NCBI RefSeq assembly: GCF_026341275.1
Contig: NZ_JAIFZO010000002.1
Coordinates: 6,230,118-6,294,117, forward strand
Length of the DNA: 64,000 nt
Origin: Streptomyces ortus
GTDB taxonomy: Bacteria > Actinomycetota > Actinomycetes > Streptomycetales > Streptomycetaceae
Reading direction: 5' to 3'
Position 1 is the stretch's first letter; each line of letters begins with the position of its first letter. The notes under the pieces were generated by a model. The model did no database searches, had not been told where the DNA came from, and was given only the letters and a program-made list of their open reading frames with translations. Positions 45,652-55,134 of this stretch are shown here, piece after piece. Made by a program: the position numbers and the translations under genes.

Positions 45652-47037
45652 ATGAACGAGCGGGACACGGTACGGCGCCCGGCTGCCGTCCGCCTGGCAC
45701 TGGTGACGCTGCTGTCGCTGAGCGGACTCACCGGCTGCGGCACCCTCGCGGACACCGGGAAGAAGTCGTCGATCACGGTGCCGGAGCTGTTCTATCTCCG
45801 GCCGCACGGGGACGACTCCGGGCCCGAGAAGAAGGTGCCCTTCCACGTCGAGGCCGAGGACGTGCAGGCCAGGAGGGACTTCGGGACGCAGGACCACCGG
45901 CTCACCGTGGACGTCACCGGCTCGGGGCAGGCCGTACGGCTCAAGATCTCGGACATCCGCAAGAAGAACCCCCGCTGTTCCGGAACCGCCACCCGGGTCG
46001 TCTGCAAGGTGAGCGGCGTCTACAACAGCTGGTCCGACCTGGACCGGGTCTATCCGTACGCGGCTCCGGGAGGCCGACCCGGCGACAGCGAGACGGTCCG
46101 GTTCCGCTTCAGTACGAAGCAGGGGAGGACGCTCACCGCCCGCACCCGCGTCGTCGTCGGCGAACCCGTCGTCCAGGTGCGTACGACGAAGGTGTTCGAG
46201 GACGTCGCGCCCGGCTCCGTCCTCCGCGCGCCCCTCGTGGTCCGCAACACCGGGGAGGTGCCCGTGCGGGGTGTCGGTCTGCAGCTCTCCGTCGGCAGCG
46301 GCCTGGGTTTCGGGGACCGGTACCGCAACTGCCGCTATCCAAAGCCGCAGAAGGGCACCCTGGCCGTGTGCGAGTTCCCCGATCTGCGCATCCCCGCCGG
46401 GAAGGCGGTCGTCCTCCACCCGGACCTGACGATGGACGTCTCCACCACGCAGCTGTACACCTCCTTCGGTCAGCAGGCCTGGGCCCTCGACATGGGCCCC
46501 GCGCAGCACAGTGTCGTACCCGAGGGCGGCGACCCGGGTGACGGGCCGCGGCTGACGACCGGCACCGCGAAGGGATCCGACCTGAAGGGCACGTTCGCGG
46601 GCGGTGACGTGGCGAGCGACGTCCAGGTGGACACCCACGCCGACTTCGAGGTCCTCCCCGTCGAGGTGAGCGGCGCGCGGGGCACCGAGCACACCGTGCG
46701 GCTGAAGGTGCGCAACAACGGGCCCGCCACCCCCTGGAGCACACGACTGCTGTTCACTCCGCCGCCGGGCGCCACCGTGGTCGAGCAGCCCGAGGAGGCC
46801 ATCGACGAGGACGTGTACGAGCCCTCCTGCGACCTGGAGAAGGGCACGTACTCCTGCCCCGTGCGGAGCGGGCTCGAAGCGGGGGAGACGAGCACCTTCG
46901 AGTTCACGCTGCGGCTCGGCGGGCCGGGGGAGGGCAGCGTGCGGGTGGTCGACATCGCCGTCACCGACCGCCGCGACACCGGCCGCCGCGACCCCGACCC
47001 CGCGAACGACACGGCACCGGTTACCGTCCTGCCGTAA
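45652..47037 (+). CDS. Surface lipoprotein with repeated beta-sandwich domains
   Basis: 461 residues from ATG 45652, with GGGAGGG upstream. A lipoprotein signal with lipobox LTGC puts the lipidated cysteine at C29. The rest has two or more segments resembling DUF11/CARDB-type adhesion modules (VVRNTGEVPVRGVGLQL and VRNNGPATPWSTRLLF, each followed by SxFEFTLRL- or VCEFPDLR-type strands). No catalytic motif is seen. It is probably anchored outside the membrane. It is convergent with the GH92 gene and shares an operator sequence with it, so a part in glycan capture is possible. Confidence 0.75.
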   Translation: MNERDTVRRPAAVRLALVTLLSLSGLTGCGTLADTGKKSSITVPELFYLRPHGDDSGPEKKVPFHVEAEDVQARRDFGTQDHRLTVDVTGSGQAVRLKISDIRKKNPRCSGTATRVVCKVSGVYNSWSDLDRVYPYAAPGGRPGDSETVRFRFSTKQGRTLTARTRVVVGEPVVQVRTTKVFEDVAPGSVLRAPLVVRNTGEVPVRGVGLQLSVGSGLGFGDRYRNCRYPKPQKGTLAVCEFPDLRIPAGKAVVLHPDLTMDVSTTQLYTSFGQQAWALDMGPAQHSVVPEGGDPGDGPRLTTGTAKGSDLKGTFAGGDVASDVQVDTHADFEVLPVEVSGARGTEHTVRLKVRNNGPATPWSTRLLFTPPPGATVVEQPEEAIDEDVYEPSCDLEKGTYSCPVRSGLEAGETSTFEFTLRLGGPGEGSVRVVDIAVTDRRDTGRRDPDPANDTAPVTVLP

Positions 47038-47047
47038 CCGGTGCCGT
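47011..47047. terminator. Bidirectional terminator between lipoprotein and GH92 genes
   Basis: ACGGCACCGGTTAC (47011-47024) and its exact complement (47034-47047) form a 14-base stem that contains the lipoprotein stop region. The leftward GH92 gene ends at 47087, so the hairpin can serve both directions. Confidence 0.8.
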
Positions 47048-47086
47048 GTGCGCTGTGCGTGTTCTCAGTGGGTCAAGTGCCGGGCG

Positions 47087-50000
47087 TCAGCCCAGCAGTT
47101 CCACCTCCGCCAGCGTCGCCTCGCCGTCGAGGACCAGGCGGTACTTCGCGTACGTGCCGGGTGCCGTCACCGAGAAGGCCCGCGTCTGCTTGTCCCAGGC
47201 GAAGGACTGCCCGGAACGCTTGTCGAGGTCCTTCCACTTGGTCCCGTCGGACGAGCCCTGCAGGACCCAGCCCTTGGGGGCCTTGGCCGCGTCGGCCGAC
47301 GTCAGCGTGTACTGCACGGCCTTGACCGGGTCGGCGGTCGGCAGGTCCGCGGCCGCGACGGTGGCGTTCGTGGCCGACGTGTTGTCGAACAGCGCGCCCT
47401 CGCCCTTGACGGCGTCCGTCCGGGGAGCGGGCACCTTGTCGTCCTGGGTGATCGACACGGGCGCCGCGTTCCTGCCGGTGCCCCACGAGGACGGCTTCGG
47501 CCCCATGTCGAACTCGATCACCGCGCCGCGCGAGAGCACCGAGTGGGGGAGCGAGGTCGACGACCACTTCTTGCCGTTGACCTTCAGGCCCTGCACGTAG
47601 ACGTTCTTCGCGCTGTTCTTCGGGGCCTTCACGACGAGGTCGCGGCCGTTCTCCAGGTGCACGGTCGCCTTCGTGAACAGCGGTGAGCCGACCGCGTACT
47701 CGCCGCTGCCCATGACCAGCGGGTAGAAGCCGAGCGAGGAGAAGAGGTACCAGGCCGACTGCTCGCCGTTGTCCTCGTCGCCGTGGTAGCCCTGGCCGAT
47801 CTCACTGCCCGTGTAGAGCCGCGAGAGGACCTCACGCACGTTCTTCTGGGTCTTCCAGGGCTGGCCGGCCGCGTCGTACATGTAGTTGACGTGGTGGGCC
47901 ACCTGGTTGGAGTGCCCGTACATGCCCATGCGGACGTCGCGGGCCTCGGTCATCTCGTGGATGACGCCCCCGTACGAGCCGACGAACTCGGGCCCGGCGG
48001 TCTCCGGGGTGCCGAAATACGTGTCCAGCTTCTCCGCGAGGCCCGACCGGCCGCCGTACAGGTTGGCGAGGCCGCGCGAGTCCTGCGGCGCGGTGAACGC
48101 GTACCCGTAGCCGTTGGTCTCCGTGTAGTCGTAGCCCCACACGCGCGGGTCGTACTTCTCGGAGTCCACCCGCCAGTCGCCCTCGGCGTCCTTGCCCTGG
48201 AAGAAGCCGGCCTTCGAGTCGAAGAGGTTGACGTAGTCCTGGGCGCGGTTGAGGAAGTACGCGGCCTCCTCCTTGTACTTCTTCTTGCCGGTCTTCTTGT
48301 AGAGCGCCTCGCCCATCTTCGAGATGCCGTAGTCGTTGAGGTAGCCCTCCAGCGCCCACGACAGGCCCTCGTGGGTGTCGGTGCTCGTGTAGCCGATGAA
48401 CGGCGAGGTGGCCATGCCCTTGCGGCCGACACCCGAGGAGGGCGGTACGACGGTCGCGTTCTTCACGGCCGCGTCGTACGCCGACTGCGCGTCGAAGTCG
48501 ACGCCCTTGACGTACGCGTCCGCGAACGCCACGTCGGAGGAGGTGCCGGTCATCAGGTCCGCATAGCCGGGCGAGGACCAGCGCGAGGTCCAGCCGCCGT
48601 CCTTGTACTGCTGGACGAAGCCGTCGACCATCTCACCGGCCTGGCCGGGCGTCAGCAGCGAGTACGCGGGCCACGTCGTCCGGTAGGTGTCCCAGAAGCC
48701 GTTGTTGACGTACACCTTGCCGTCGACGATCTTGGCCCCGGTGTGCGTCGGGGTGTCCGGGTTCGGCATCGGCGAGAACGGCGAGGCGTACTGGTCCTTG
48801 CCGCCGACCTTCTCGAAGCCGGAGTTCGGGTACAGGTACAGCCGGTAGAGGCTGGAGTACAGCGTCGTCAGCTGGTCGGGGGTCGCGCCCTCGACCTCGA
48901 CCTTGCCCAGGATCCTGTCCCACGCCTGCTGGGCGCGCGACTTCACCCTGTCGAAGGACGTGCCGTCCGGGATCTCCTGGCGCAGGTTGTCCTTGGCCTG
49001 GTCGATGCTGATGAGGGACGTGGCGATGCGCAGGGTGACCGTGCGGTCGGCGCCGGGCTCGAACTTCAGGTAGCCCTTGACCCCGGCGGAGCTGCCCTCC
49101 TTCACGGGCGCGTCGAAGGTCCCGTACACGAAGAGCCGGGTGGCGCCCGTCGAAAGACCGGACTTGACGTCCGAGTAGCCGGTAAAGGTGCCGCTTTCCT
49201 TGTCGAGGGTCAGACCCGCCTGGTCCGTGACGTTGTCGAAGAGGACGTTCGCGTCGTCACCGGGGAAGGTGAAGCGCATGGACGCGGCGTGGTCCGTCGG
49301 CGCGATCTCGGTCTTCAGGCCGTTCTCGAACGTCACCCCGTAGTAGTACGGGCGTGCCGTCTCCTTCTCGTGCCTGAAGGGCAGCGCGCGGGCGGTGCGG
49401 CCCGTCTCCGGGGTGCCGGACGCGGCCGACGGCATCACCTGGAAGGTCTGCCGGTCGCCCATCCAGGGGCTCGGTTCGTGGCTCGCGCTGAACGCCTGGA
49501 CGGTGGGCAGGTTGTCCGCGTTGTTGGAGCGCGCGTAGTCGTACAGCCAGCTCAGCGAACCCGCGTTCGTCACCGGGGTCCAGAAGTTGAAGCCGTGCGG
49601 CACGGCCGTGGCCGGGAAGTTGTTGCCGCGCGAGAAGCCGCCGCTGGAGTTGGTGCCGCGAGTGGTCGACGCGTAGTCCGAGAGGTGCGCCTTCGGCTTC
49701 CCGGGCTTCTGCACGCTCAGCTTCACGTCGTCCAGCCAGCCGCGGAACTTGGCGGGCCCCTTGGGGGAGTCGTACGCGACCAGCACGCGGTCGACGGTCC
49801 GGCCGGCCGCGACCGAGCCGATCCGCGAGGTGACGTTGTTCCACTGGTTGACGTACAGGACCTTCGAGGCGCCCTGGCCCTGCGGTGTCAGCGCGAACCC
49901 GTGCTGGTCCTGCGCGCGCAGGTCGCTGAGGTAGGTGCCGTCCGTGAAGGCCAGGTCGACGGAGACGTTCGTGGCGTCGTAGTCCCGGTCGCCGTCCGCC

Positions 50001-50926
50001 ATCGACGGGAAGACCCGGTACGCCAGCTCGGTGTCCCGGCCGACGGCCACGTTCACGTCGAAGACCTTGTTGTACGAGTAGGCGCGGCCGTCCGCCTTGT
50101 GGGTGCCCGCGTACCGCAGCGCCTTCTTGCCGGTGAAGCCCGCGCCCGCCTTGGCCGTCGGGGAGCCGCTCGGACCGCGGTCCACGAGGGAGAGCATGTC
50201 CTTGGGCGTGGGGTCTTCCTCGTCGCCCGTCGAGAACTGGACGTCGGCGAGCTGCAGCGCGTCGGACGCGCCCTTGTTCTTGGTGATGTCGAGCCGGAAG
50301 TGCTGGTACTCGGCCGGTTCGCCGAGCTTGTACGACTTCGTCTGGAACCGCTCGCCGAAGGACTCACCGGTCCGGGTGTCGAGGGTCTTCCAGTCCTTGC
50401 CGTCCGTGGAGCCCTGGAAGGTCCAGTCGACGGGGTCGCGCTCGTCGTGGTCGTTGGCCGACGTGAGCGCGTACGTGACGAGCTTGACGGGGGCGTCCAG
50501 CTCGAACTCCACCCAGCCGGTGGGTGCGAAGGTCAGCCACTTGGTGCTGGGCTCGACATCGGTGAGGTTCTCCTTCACCTCGCCCCCGCCGGTGTTCTCG
50601 GCGCTCGCGCGGACGTCCGTGACGTGCTCCGTCACATTGCCGGGGATGCCGGTGCTGAAACCGCCGTCGACCCCCGAGGCGCGCTTGGCGCCGTCCGCCG
50701 AGGTGTCGACCGTGTTGAGCCAGTCGGGTGCGGGTTCACCCGCCTCGAAGGAGGAGGCGAACTCCCGATCGGCCGCCGCCGCTTCACCGGGACGGGCTAC
50801 GGCGGCGCCCTGCGAGGCCACCACCAGTGCGAAGGCGGCGGCTCCGAGGACCGCCGTGGAACCCCACCCGTGCCGTGTTCCGAGCGGGGATCTGTACCGA
50901 GACCCTTGCCGAGAATTCTGGTGCAT
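47087..50926 (-). CDS. Secreted GH92 alpha-mannosidase with F5/8 type C domains
   Basis: 1,279 residues from ATG 50926, with GGGAGGG upstream. A signal peptide is at about 20-48. An F5/8 type C (discoidin-like) domain is near 95-235, a further beta-sandwich follows, and the GH92 catalytic domain runs from about 420 to 1120, with NNGFWDTYRTTWPAYSLL, then HEGLSWALEGYLNDYG and GDEDNGEQSAWYLFSSLGFYP. A second discoidin-like domain forms the C-terminus. GH92 enzymes are calcium-dependent exo-alpha-mannosidases acting on N-glycans and mannans. It is monocistronic, with an operator-like palindrome 32 bases before its start. Confidence 0.92.
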   Translation of the reverse strand: MHQNSRQGSRYRSPLGTRHGWGSTAVLGAAAFALVVASQGAAVARPGEAAAADREFASSFEAGEPAPDWLNTVDTSADGAKRASGVDGGFSTGIPGNVTEHVTDVRASAENTGGGEVKENLTDVEPSTKWLTFAPTGWVEFELDAPVKLVTYALTSANDHDERDPVDWTFQGSTDGKDWKTLDTRTGESFGERFQTKSYKLGEPAEYQHFRLDITKNKGASDALQLADVQFSTGDEEDPTPKDMLSLVDRGPSGSPTAKAGAGFTGKKALRYAGTHKADGRAYSYNKVFDVNVAVGRDTELAYRVFPSMADGDRDYDATNVSVDLAFTDGTYLSDLRAQDQHGFALTPQGQGASKVLYVNQWNNVTSRIGSVAAGRTVDRVLVAYDSPKGPAKFRGWLDDVKLSVQKPGKPKAHLSDYASTTRGTNSSGGFSRGNNFPATAVPHGFNFWTPVTNAGSLSWLYDYARSNNADNLPTVQAFSASHEPSPWMGDRQTFQVMPSAASGTPETGRTARALPFRHEKETARPYYYGVTFENGLKTEIAPTDHAASMRFTFPGDDANVLFDNVTDQAGLTLDKESGTFTGYSDVKSGLSTGATRLFVYGTFDAPVKEGSSAGVKGYLKFEPGADRTVTLRIATSLISIDQAKDNLRQEIPDGTSFDRVKSRAQQAWDRILGKVEVEGATPDQLTTLYSSLYRLYLYPNSGFEKVGGKDQYASPFSPMPNPDTPTHTGAKIVDGKVYVNNGFWDTYRTTWPAYSLLTPGQAGEMVDGFVQQYKDGGWTSRWSSPGYADLMTGTSSDVAFADAYVKGVDFDAQSAYDAAVKNATVVPPSSGVGRKGMATSPFIGYTSTDTHEGLSWALEGYLNDYGISKMGEALYKKTGKKKYKEEAAYFLNRAQDYVNLFDSKAGFFQGKDAEGDWRVDSEKYDPRVWGYDYTETNGYGYAFTAPQDSRGLANLYGGRSGLAEKLDTYFGTPETAGPEFVGSYGGVIHEMTEARDVRMGMYGHSNQVAHHVNYMYDAAGQPWKTQKNVREVLSRLYTGSEIGQGYHGDEDNGEQSAWYLFSSLGFYPLVMGSGEYAVGSPLFTKATVHLENGRDLVVKAPKNSAKNVYVQGLKVNGKKWSSTSLPHSVLSRGAVIEFDMGPKPSSWGTGRNAAPVSITQDDKVPAPRTDAVKGEGALFDNTSATNATVAAADLPTADPVKAVQYTLTSADAAKAPKGWVLQGSSDGTKWKDLDKRSGQSFAWDKQTRAFSVTAPGTYAKYRLVLDGEATLAEVELLG

Positions 50927-51520
50927 GCGCCAGCACCCTCCCTGTCACGTGCGACTGGACAACGTTGTCAAATTCGCTGCGCAGGTCCAGTAGGGAGTCA
51001 AGTGGCCAGTGCTGTCAAGGGTGTTGGATGTGGCGTACGGGGGTAATGCCGACGGCCGACTCGACGGCCCCCTCGCGGGCCCGTCCGCCGGCTTCCTGTT
51101 CGGGCACTGATCGTTGCCTGATCGCCACCTGTCCGGCAACCCCTCCGGGCAGCTCATATTTCCGCGAGGTCTCACTTCGGGAAAGAGTGTCGGCCAACTG
51201 TGCATTCGATCTTGCTCCGTTGGCGGGAAGTGGACTATACCTGTCGGCGTCTGCCCGATCGTTCGACCGGTCGTGGGCGGGCGGTTGCCGAAAGACGAGG
51301 GGGCGCGGCCGACAGCGACGTGCCGCGCATTCCCGCGGCTCCCGGCATTCAGGCACGAATCCAGCTCTACTGATGTCCCCTCGCTCAAGCGCCGGGCGGC
51401 CCGTCCGACCTGCTTTTCCTGCCGGGGGCCGGGGTTCTCCCCGGGTAATGCAGTACCAACCGCGGTGCCGGGGAGGGTCCGGTTCACCGCCTGAGTCCTG
51501 ACGAAGGCGAGGACTTGAGC
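50927..51520. other. Divergent promoter region between GH92 and ngcE genes
   Basis: 594 bases. The GH92 side carries the GACAACGTTGTC operator. The ngcE side shows AAGGCGAGG as its ribosome binding site. Open frames in the middle lack a start context and Streptomyces codon bias, so I call no gene. Confidence 0.65.
50958..50969. promoter_or_regulatory. GACAACGTTGTC palindrome upstream of GH92
   Basis: A perfect 12-base palindrome starting 32 bases before the GH92 start codon, where binding would block transcription. It is identical to the element at 45526-45537. Confidence 0.75.
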
Positions 51521-52969
51521 ATGGGATCCACTTCCGCACACAACGACCGCGAGGGTGTCGGCCGGCGCGACCTGATCAAGCGGTCCGCCGCGCTCGGGCT
51601 GATCGCCGTACCCACGATGGGCTTTCTGTCCGCGTGTGCCAGCGGTGACAGCGGCGGCGACGAGAAGGTCGACAAGGGCAAGAAGACCAAGGCGAACCCG
51701 CTCGCCGTCAACGAGAGCGCGCCGCTGGAGATCGTGATCTTCGACGGCGGCTTCGGCACGCAGTACGCCGAGGACGCCAAGGCGGTCTACGAGAAGAACT
51801 TCCCCGACGCGAAGGTCAAGTTCTCCTCCACCCAGAAGATCCAGTCGGTGCTGCAGCCGCGCTTCAACCAGGGCACCCCGCCGGACCTGATCGACAACTC
51901 GGGCGCCGAGCAGATGGACATGGGCGTCCTCGTCGGCAAGAAGCAGCTCGCCGACCTCACCCCGCTGCTGGACGCGCCGTCCATCGACGACCCGGCCAAG
52001 AAGGTCCGCGACACCCTGCGCCCCGGCATCATCGAGATGGGCCAGTTCGACGGCGACCCGGTCTGGATCATGTACTACGCGTACACGGTCTACGGCGTGT
52101 GGTACTCCCAGAAGGCGCTGGACGGCCTGGACGCGGAGTACCCGGAGACCTGGGACGACATGCTCGCGGTCTGCGCCAAGGCCAAGAAGAAGGGCATCGC
52201 GGGCTGGACGTACGCGGGCAAGTACCCGTACTACGTCCCCTTCTCGCTCTACCCGATGATCGCCAAGGTCGGCGGGCGCGAGGTCCTCGACGCCATCGAC
52301 AACCTGGAGCCGAACGCCTGGAAGCACCCGGCCGTCAAGACCTGTTTCGAGGCGTACTACGAGCTCTACAAGAAGGGCTACATCCTCAAGGGCACCCCTG
52401 GCCTGGACCACATCCAGTCCCAGACCGCCTGGACCGAGGGCAAGGCGCTCTTCATCCCGAACGGCTCCTGGGTGGAGAACGAGGCGGCGAAGACCATGCC
52501 GAAGGACTTCGACCTCGCGGTGAACGCACCCAGCGGCATCGACAGCTCGGACAAGATGCCCTTCGGGACCATCTGGGCGTCGGGCGGCGAGCCCTTCATC
52601 GTCCCCGCGAAGGCCAAGAACACCGAGGGCGGCATGGAGCAGCTGCGCATCATGCTCGGCGAGGCCTCGTCGAAGAACTTCACCTCCTCCGTGAAGTCGC
52701 TGACCGCCTTCAACGGCGGCACCGACGGCATCGAGCTGACGCCGGGTCTGAAGTCCGGTGTCGCGGCCCTGAAGAAGGCCGGCGACAACGTGGTCAACCC
52801 GCGTATCCAGGACTGGTACGTGGCGCTGCAGAAGGAGAAGATCGGCGTCGGCGGCCTCGGCGAGATGATGGCCGGCCGCCTCACCCCGGTCGAGGCCATC
52901 AAGAAGATCCAGGGCTACGCCGACGAGGCGGCCAAGGACGACAGCATCCAGCACTACAAGCACCAGTGA
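51521..52969 (+). CDS. ngcE: N-acetylglucosamine/diacetylchitobiose ABC transporter, substrate-binding lipoprotein (NgcE-like)
   Basis: 482 residues. The N-terminus is a twin-arginine lipoprotein signal: R15 and R16 in GRRDLIK and lipobox LSAC with C39. The rest is a family 1 extracellular solute-binding protein (DGGFGTQYAEDAKAVYEKNF, WIMYYAYTVYGVWYSQKALDGL, FNGGTDGIELTPG). Order and type match my memory of ngcE (SCO6005) in S. coelicolor. It captures chitin-derived sugars outside the membrane. ATG 51521 was chosen; a TTG two codons earlier is possible. A strong hairpin separates it from the permease genes. Confidence 0.85.
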   Translation: MGSTSAHNDREGVGRRDLIKRSAALGLIAVPTMGFLSACASGDSGGDEKVDKGKKTKANPLAVNESAPLEIVIFDGGFGTQYAEDAKAVYEKNFPDAKVKFSSTQKIQSVLQPRFNQGTPPDLIDNSGAEQMDMGVLVGKKQLADLTPLLDAPSIDDPAKKVRDTLRPGIIEMGQFDGDPVWIMYYAYTVYGVWYSQKALDGLDAEYPETWDDMLAVCAKAKKKGIAGWTYAGKYPYYVPFSLYPMIAKVGGREVLDAIDNLEPNAWKHPAVKTCFEAYYELYKKGYILKGTPGLDHIQSQTAWTEGKALFIPNGSWVENEAAKTMPKDFDLAVNAPSGIDSSDKMPFGTIWASGGEPFIVPAKAKNTEGGMEQLRIMLGEASSKNFTSSVKSLTAFNGGTDGIELTPGLKSGVAALKKAGDNVVNPRIQDWYVALQKEKIGVGGLGEMMAGRLTPVEAIKKIQGYADEAAKDDSIQHYKHQ

Positions 52970-52975
52970 GCGCGA

Positions 52976-53006
52976 CCGGGGCCCCGGACACCTTCCGGGG
53001 CCCCGG
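52976..53006 (+). terminator. Hairpin between ngcE and ngcF
   Basis: CCGGGGCCCCGG occurs at both ends of a 7-base loop (ACACCTT), giving a perfect 12-base stem, seven bases after the ngcE stop. It probably works as a partial terminator or RNA stabiliser that keeps the binding protein more abundant than the permeases. Confidence 0.75.
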
Positions 53007-53060
53007 CCCTCCTTGTGCGGCGTCGACGGCACCCCCCGCGGGAAGATCGGGTCGGTTGGA

Positions 53061-53984
53061 ATGCAACACGGTAAATACCGTTTCATCGTGGGGTTCTTGA
53101 CGGCCCCCCTGGCCATTTACGGCCTGTTCGTCATCTGGCCCTTCATCCAGTCCATCTACTACTCGTTCACGGACTGGAGCGGTCTCAGCCCCGAGTTCAA
53201 AATGGTGGGCTTCAAGAATTACACGAGACTGTGGGACGACGAGGTCTTCTGGAAGTCGTTGCAGCACAGCGTGATGCTGGTCGTGCTGCTGCCGCTGGTG
53301 ACCCTCACCATGGCGCTGTTCTTCGCCTTCATGCTCAATGTCGGCGGGCGGCGGCGGAAGAACGCCGCGATCGCCGGCGTCCGCGGTTCCGCCTTCTACA
53401 AGGTGGTCTATTTCTTTCCGCAGGTGCTGTCGATCGCGATCGTCGCGCTGCTGTTCCAGTTCGCCTACAACCCCAACAGCGGCGCGATCAACTCGTTCCT
53501 GAAGGCGATCGGTCTGGACAGCGTGCAGCCCGACTGGCTCGGCGACCCGGACCTCGCCCTGTGGTGCATCTTCGCGGTCCTGGTGTGGTGCACGGTCGGA
53601 TTCTTCGTGGTGCTCTTCTCCGCGGGAATGGCCTCCATCCCCAAGGACTACTACGAGGCGGCGCTGCTGGACGGCGCGAGCCGCATCACGACCTTCTTCA
53701 AGATCACCCTGCCGCTGCTCTGGGACACCGTGCAGTCCGGCTGGGCCTACGTGGGCATCCTGGCGCTCGGCGCCGAGTCCTTCGCGGTCGTGCAGATCAT
53801 GACCGTGGGCCCCGGCGGTCCCGACTACTCGACGACCGTCCTGCCGCTGTACGTCTACCAGAAGGCGTTCCGCGACGGCCAGGCGGCCTACGCGACGACG
53901 ATCGGTGTCGCCCTGCTCTTCGTGACGCTGCTGTTCGTGGCGGTCGTGATGAAGCTGGGCCGGCGCGAGCGGCTGGAGTACTGA
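53061..53984 (+). CDS. ngcF: ABC transporter permease (NgcF-like)
   Basis: 307 residues from ATG 53061, with weak GGTTGGA upstream; the open frame can begin at TTG 53013. Six membrane helices are visible, and the ATPase-contact EAA loop reads YYEAALLDGASRITTFFKITLPLL. It is the first permease of the chitin-sugar importer. No ATPase gene is in this operon. As in other Streptomyces CUT1 systems, a shared ATPase such as MsiK is probably used. Confidence 0.85.
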   Translation: MQHGKYRFIVGFLTAPLAIYGLFVIWPFIQSIYYSFTDWSGLSPEFKMVGFKNYTRLWDDEVFWKSLQHSVMLVVLLPLVTLTMALFFAFMLNVGGRRRKNAAIAGVRGSAFYKVVYFFPQVLSIAIVALLFQFAYNPNSGAINSFLKAIGLDSVQPDWLGDPDLALWCIFAVLVWCTVGFFVVLFSAGMASIPKDYYEAALLDGASRITTFFKITLPLLWDTVQSGWAYVGILALGAESFAVVQIMTVGPGGPDYSTTVLPLYVYQKAFRDGQAAYATTIGVALLFVTLLFVAVVMKLGRRERLEY

Positions 53985-54021
53985 TGCGAACCGAGCTCAC
54001 CGAGCCGCGAGGAGGCCACGC

Positions 54022-54939
54022 ATGAAGACGACCGACACGCCTCCCGCCGACACCACGGGGGAGCGGCCACCCGTCGCCAAGACGGCGCCCCCGGCCGCGC
54101 CGCGGGAGAAGACCACCGGCAGGACCCTCAACGTCTTCTCGCACGGCTTCCTGATCCTCTGGGCGTTCATGGTCGCGATGCCGCTGCTCTGGGCGGTGAT
54201 GACCTCCTTCAAGACGGACAAGGAGATCTTCAGCTCGCCCTGGTCGCTGCCCGAGACGCTGCACTTCGACAACTGGTCGCGCGCCTGGACCTCGGCGAAC
54301 ATGAGCGACTACTTCCTCAACACGATCATCGTGGTGGGGTTCTCGCTCCTGGGCACCATGCTGCTGGGCTCCATGGCGGCGTACGTCCTCGCGCGCTTCG
54401 AGTTCCCCGGGAACCGCTTCATCTACTTCCTCTTCATCGGAGGGATGAGCTTCCCGATCATCCTGGCGCTGGTCCCGCTGTTCTACGTCATGCAGAACCT
54501 CTCGCTGCTGAACACGCTGCCCGGACTGATCCTGGTCTACATCGGCTACTCGCTGCCGTTCACCGTGTTCTTCATGACGTCCTTCTTCCGCACCCTGCCG
54601 ACCTCGGTGGCGGAGGCGGCCTTCGTGGACGGCGCCTCGCACACCAGGACGTTCTTCCAGGTGATGCTGCCGATGGCCAAGCCCGGCCTGATCAGCATCA
54701 CGATCTTCAACTTCCTGGGGCAGTGGAACCAGTACCTGCTGCCGACGGTGCTCAACACCGAGCCGGAGAACAAGGTGCTCACCCAGGGCCTGGTCCAGCT
54801 CGCCGTCAGCCAGGGCTACAAGGGCGACTGGTCCGGCCTCTTCGCGGGCCTCGTGATGGCGATGCTGCCGGTGCTCGCCGCGTACATCGTCTTCCAGCGC
54901 CAGGTCGTGCAGGGGCTCACCGCCGGGGCGCTCAAGTAG
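54022..54939 (+). CDS. ngcG: ABC transporter permease (NgcG-like)
   Basis: 305 residues from ATG 54022, with GAGGAGG upstream. The first 40 residues are a hydrophilic cytoplasmic tail, followed by six helices. The EAA loop reads VAEAAFVDGASHTRTFFQVMLPMA. It pairs with the previous permease. A strong terminator hairpin (54964-55002) closes the operon. Confidence 0.85.
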   Translation: MKTTDTPPADTTGERPPVAKTAPPAAPREKTTGRTLNVFSHGFLILWAFMVAMPLLWAVMTSFKTDKEIFSSPWSLPETLHFDNWSRAWTSANMSDYFLNTIIVVGFSLLGTMLLGSMAAYVLARFEFPGNRFIYFLFIGGMSFPIILALVPLFYVMQNLSLLNTLPGLILVYIGYSLPFTVFFMTSFFRTLPTSVAEAAFVDGASHTRTFFQVMLPMAKPGLISITIFNFLGQWNQYLLPTVLNTEPENKVLTQGLVQLAVSQGYKGDWSGLFAGLVMAMLPVLAAYIVFQRQVVQGLTAGALK

Positions 54940-54963
54940 CGGCGGGGGGCATCGGTTCGGTTT

Positions 54964-55002
54964 GCGAGGGTGGTCCCGGAATGGAGCCGGGGCCACCCTC
55001 GC
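54964..55002 (+). terminator. Terminator of the ngcEFG operon
   Basis: GCGAGGGTGG and CCACCCTCGC form a 10-base outer stem, and an inner CCCGG/CCGGG pair extends it. It lies 25 bases after the permease stop. Confidence 0.85.
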
Positions 55003-55134
55003 GGCACGGGCGCCCGCACGCCCCTTCCTTGCTCAACCTCTTGACGGGAGGCGACCCCAACGGCTCAGCTTAGAGTTCACTAGTTGGACATAGACGGGGT
55101 CTCACCGAGGCGACCCCGTACGCAGGAGGTCGTC

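Noticed and set aside
47783..51046. Long rightward open frame (over 1,000 codons) opposite the GH92 gene
   Set aside because: Antisense shadow; the leftward protein has signal peptide, discoidin and GH92 domains.
51114..51494. Open frame of 126 codons in the GH92-ngcE gap
   Set aside because: No ribosome binding site, high Cys/Ser/Pro content, no recognisable domain, and it lies in a promoter region.
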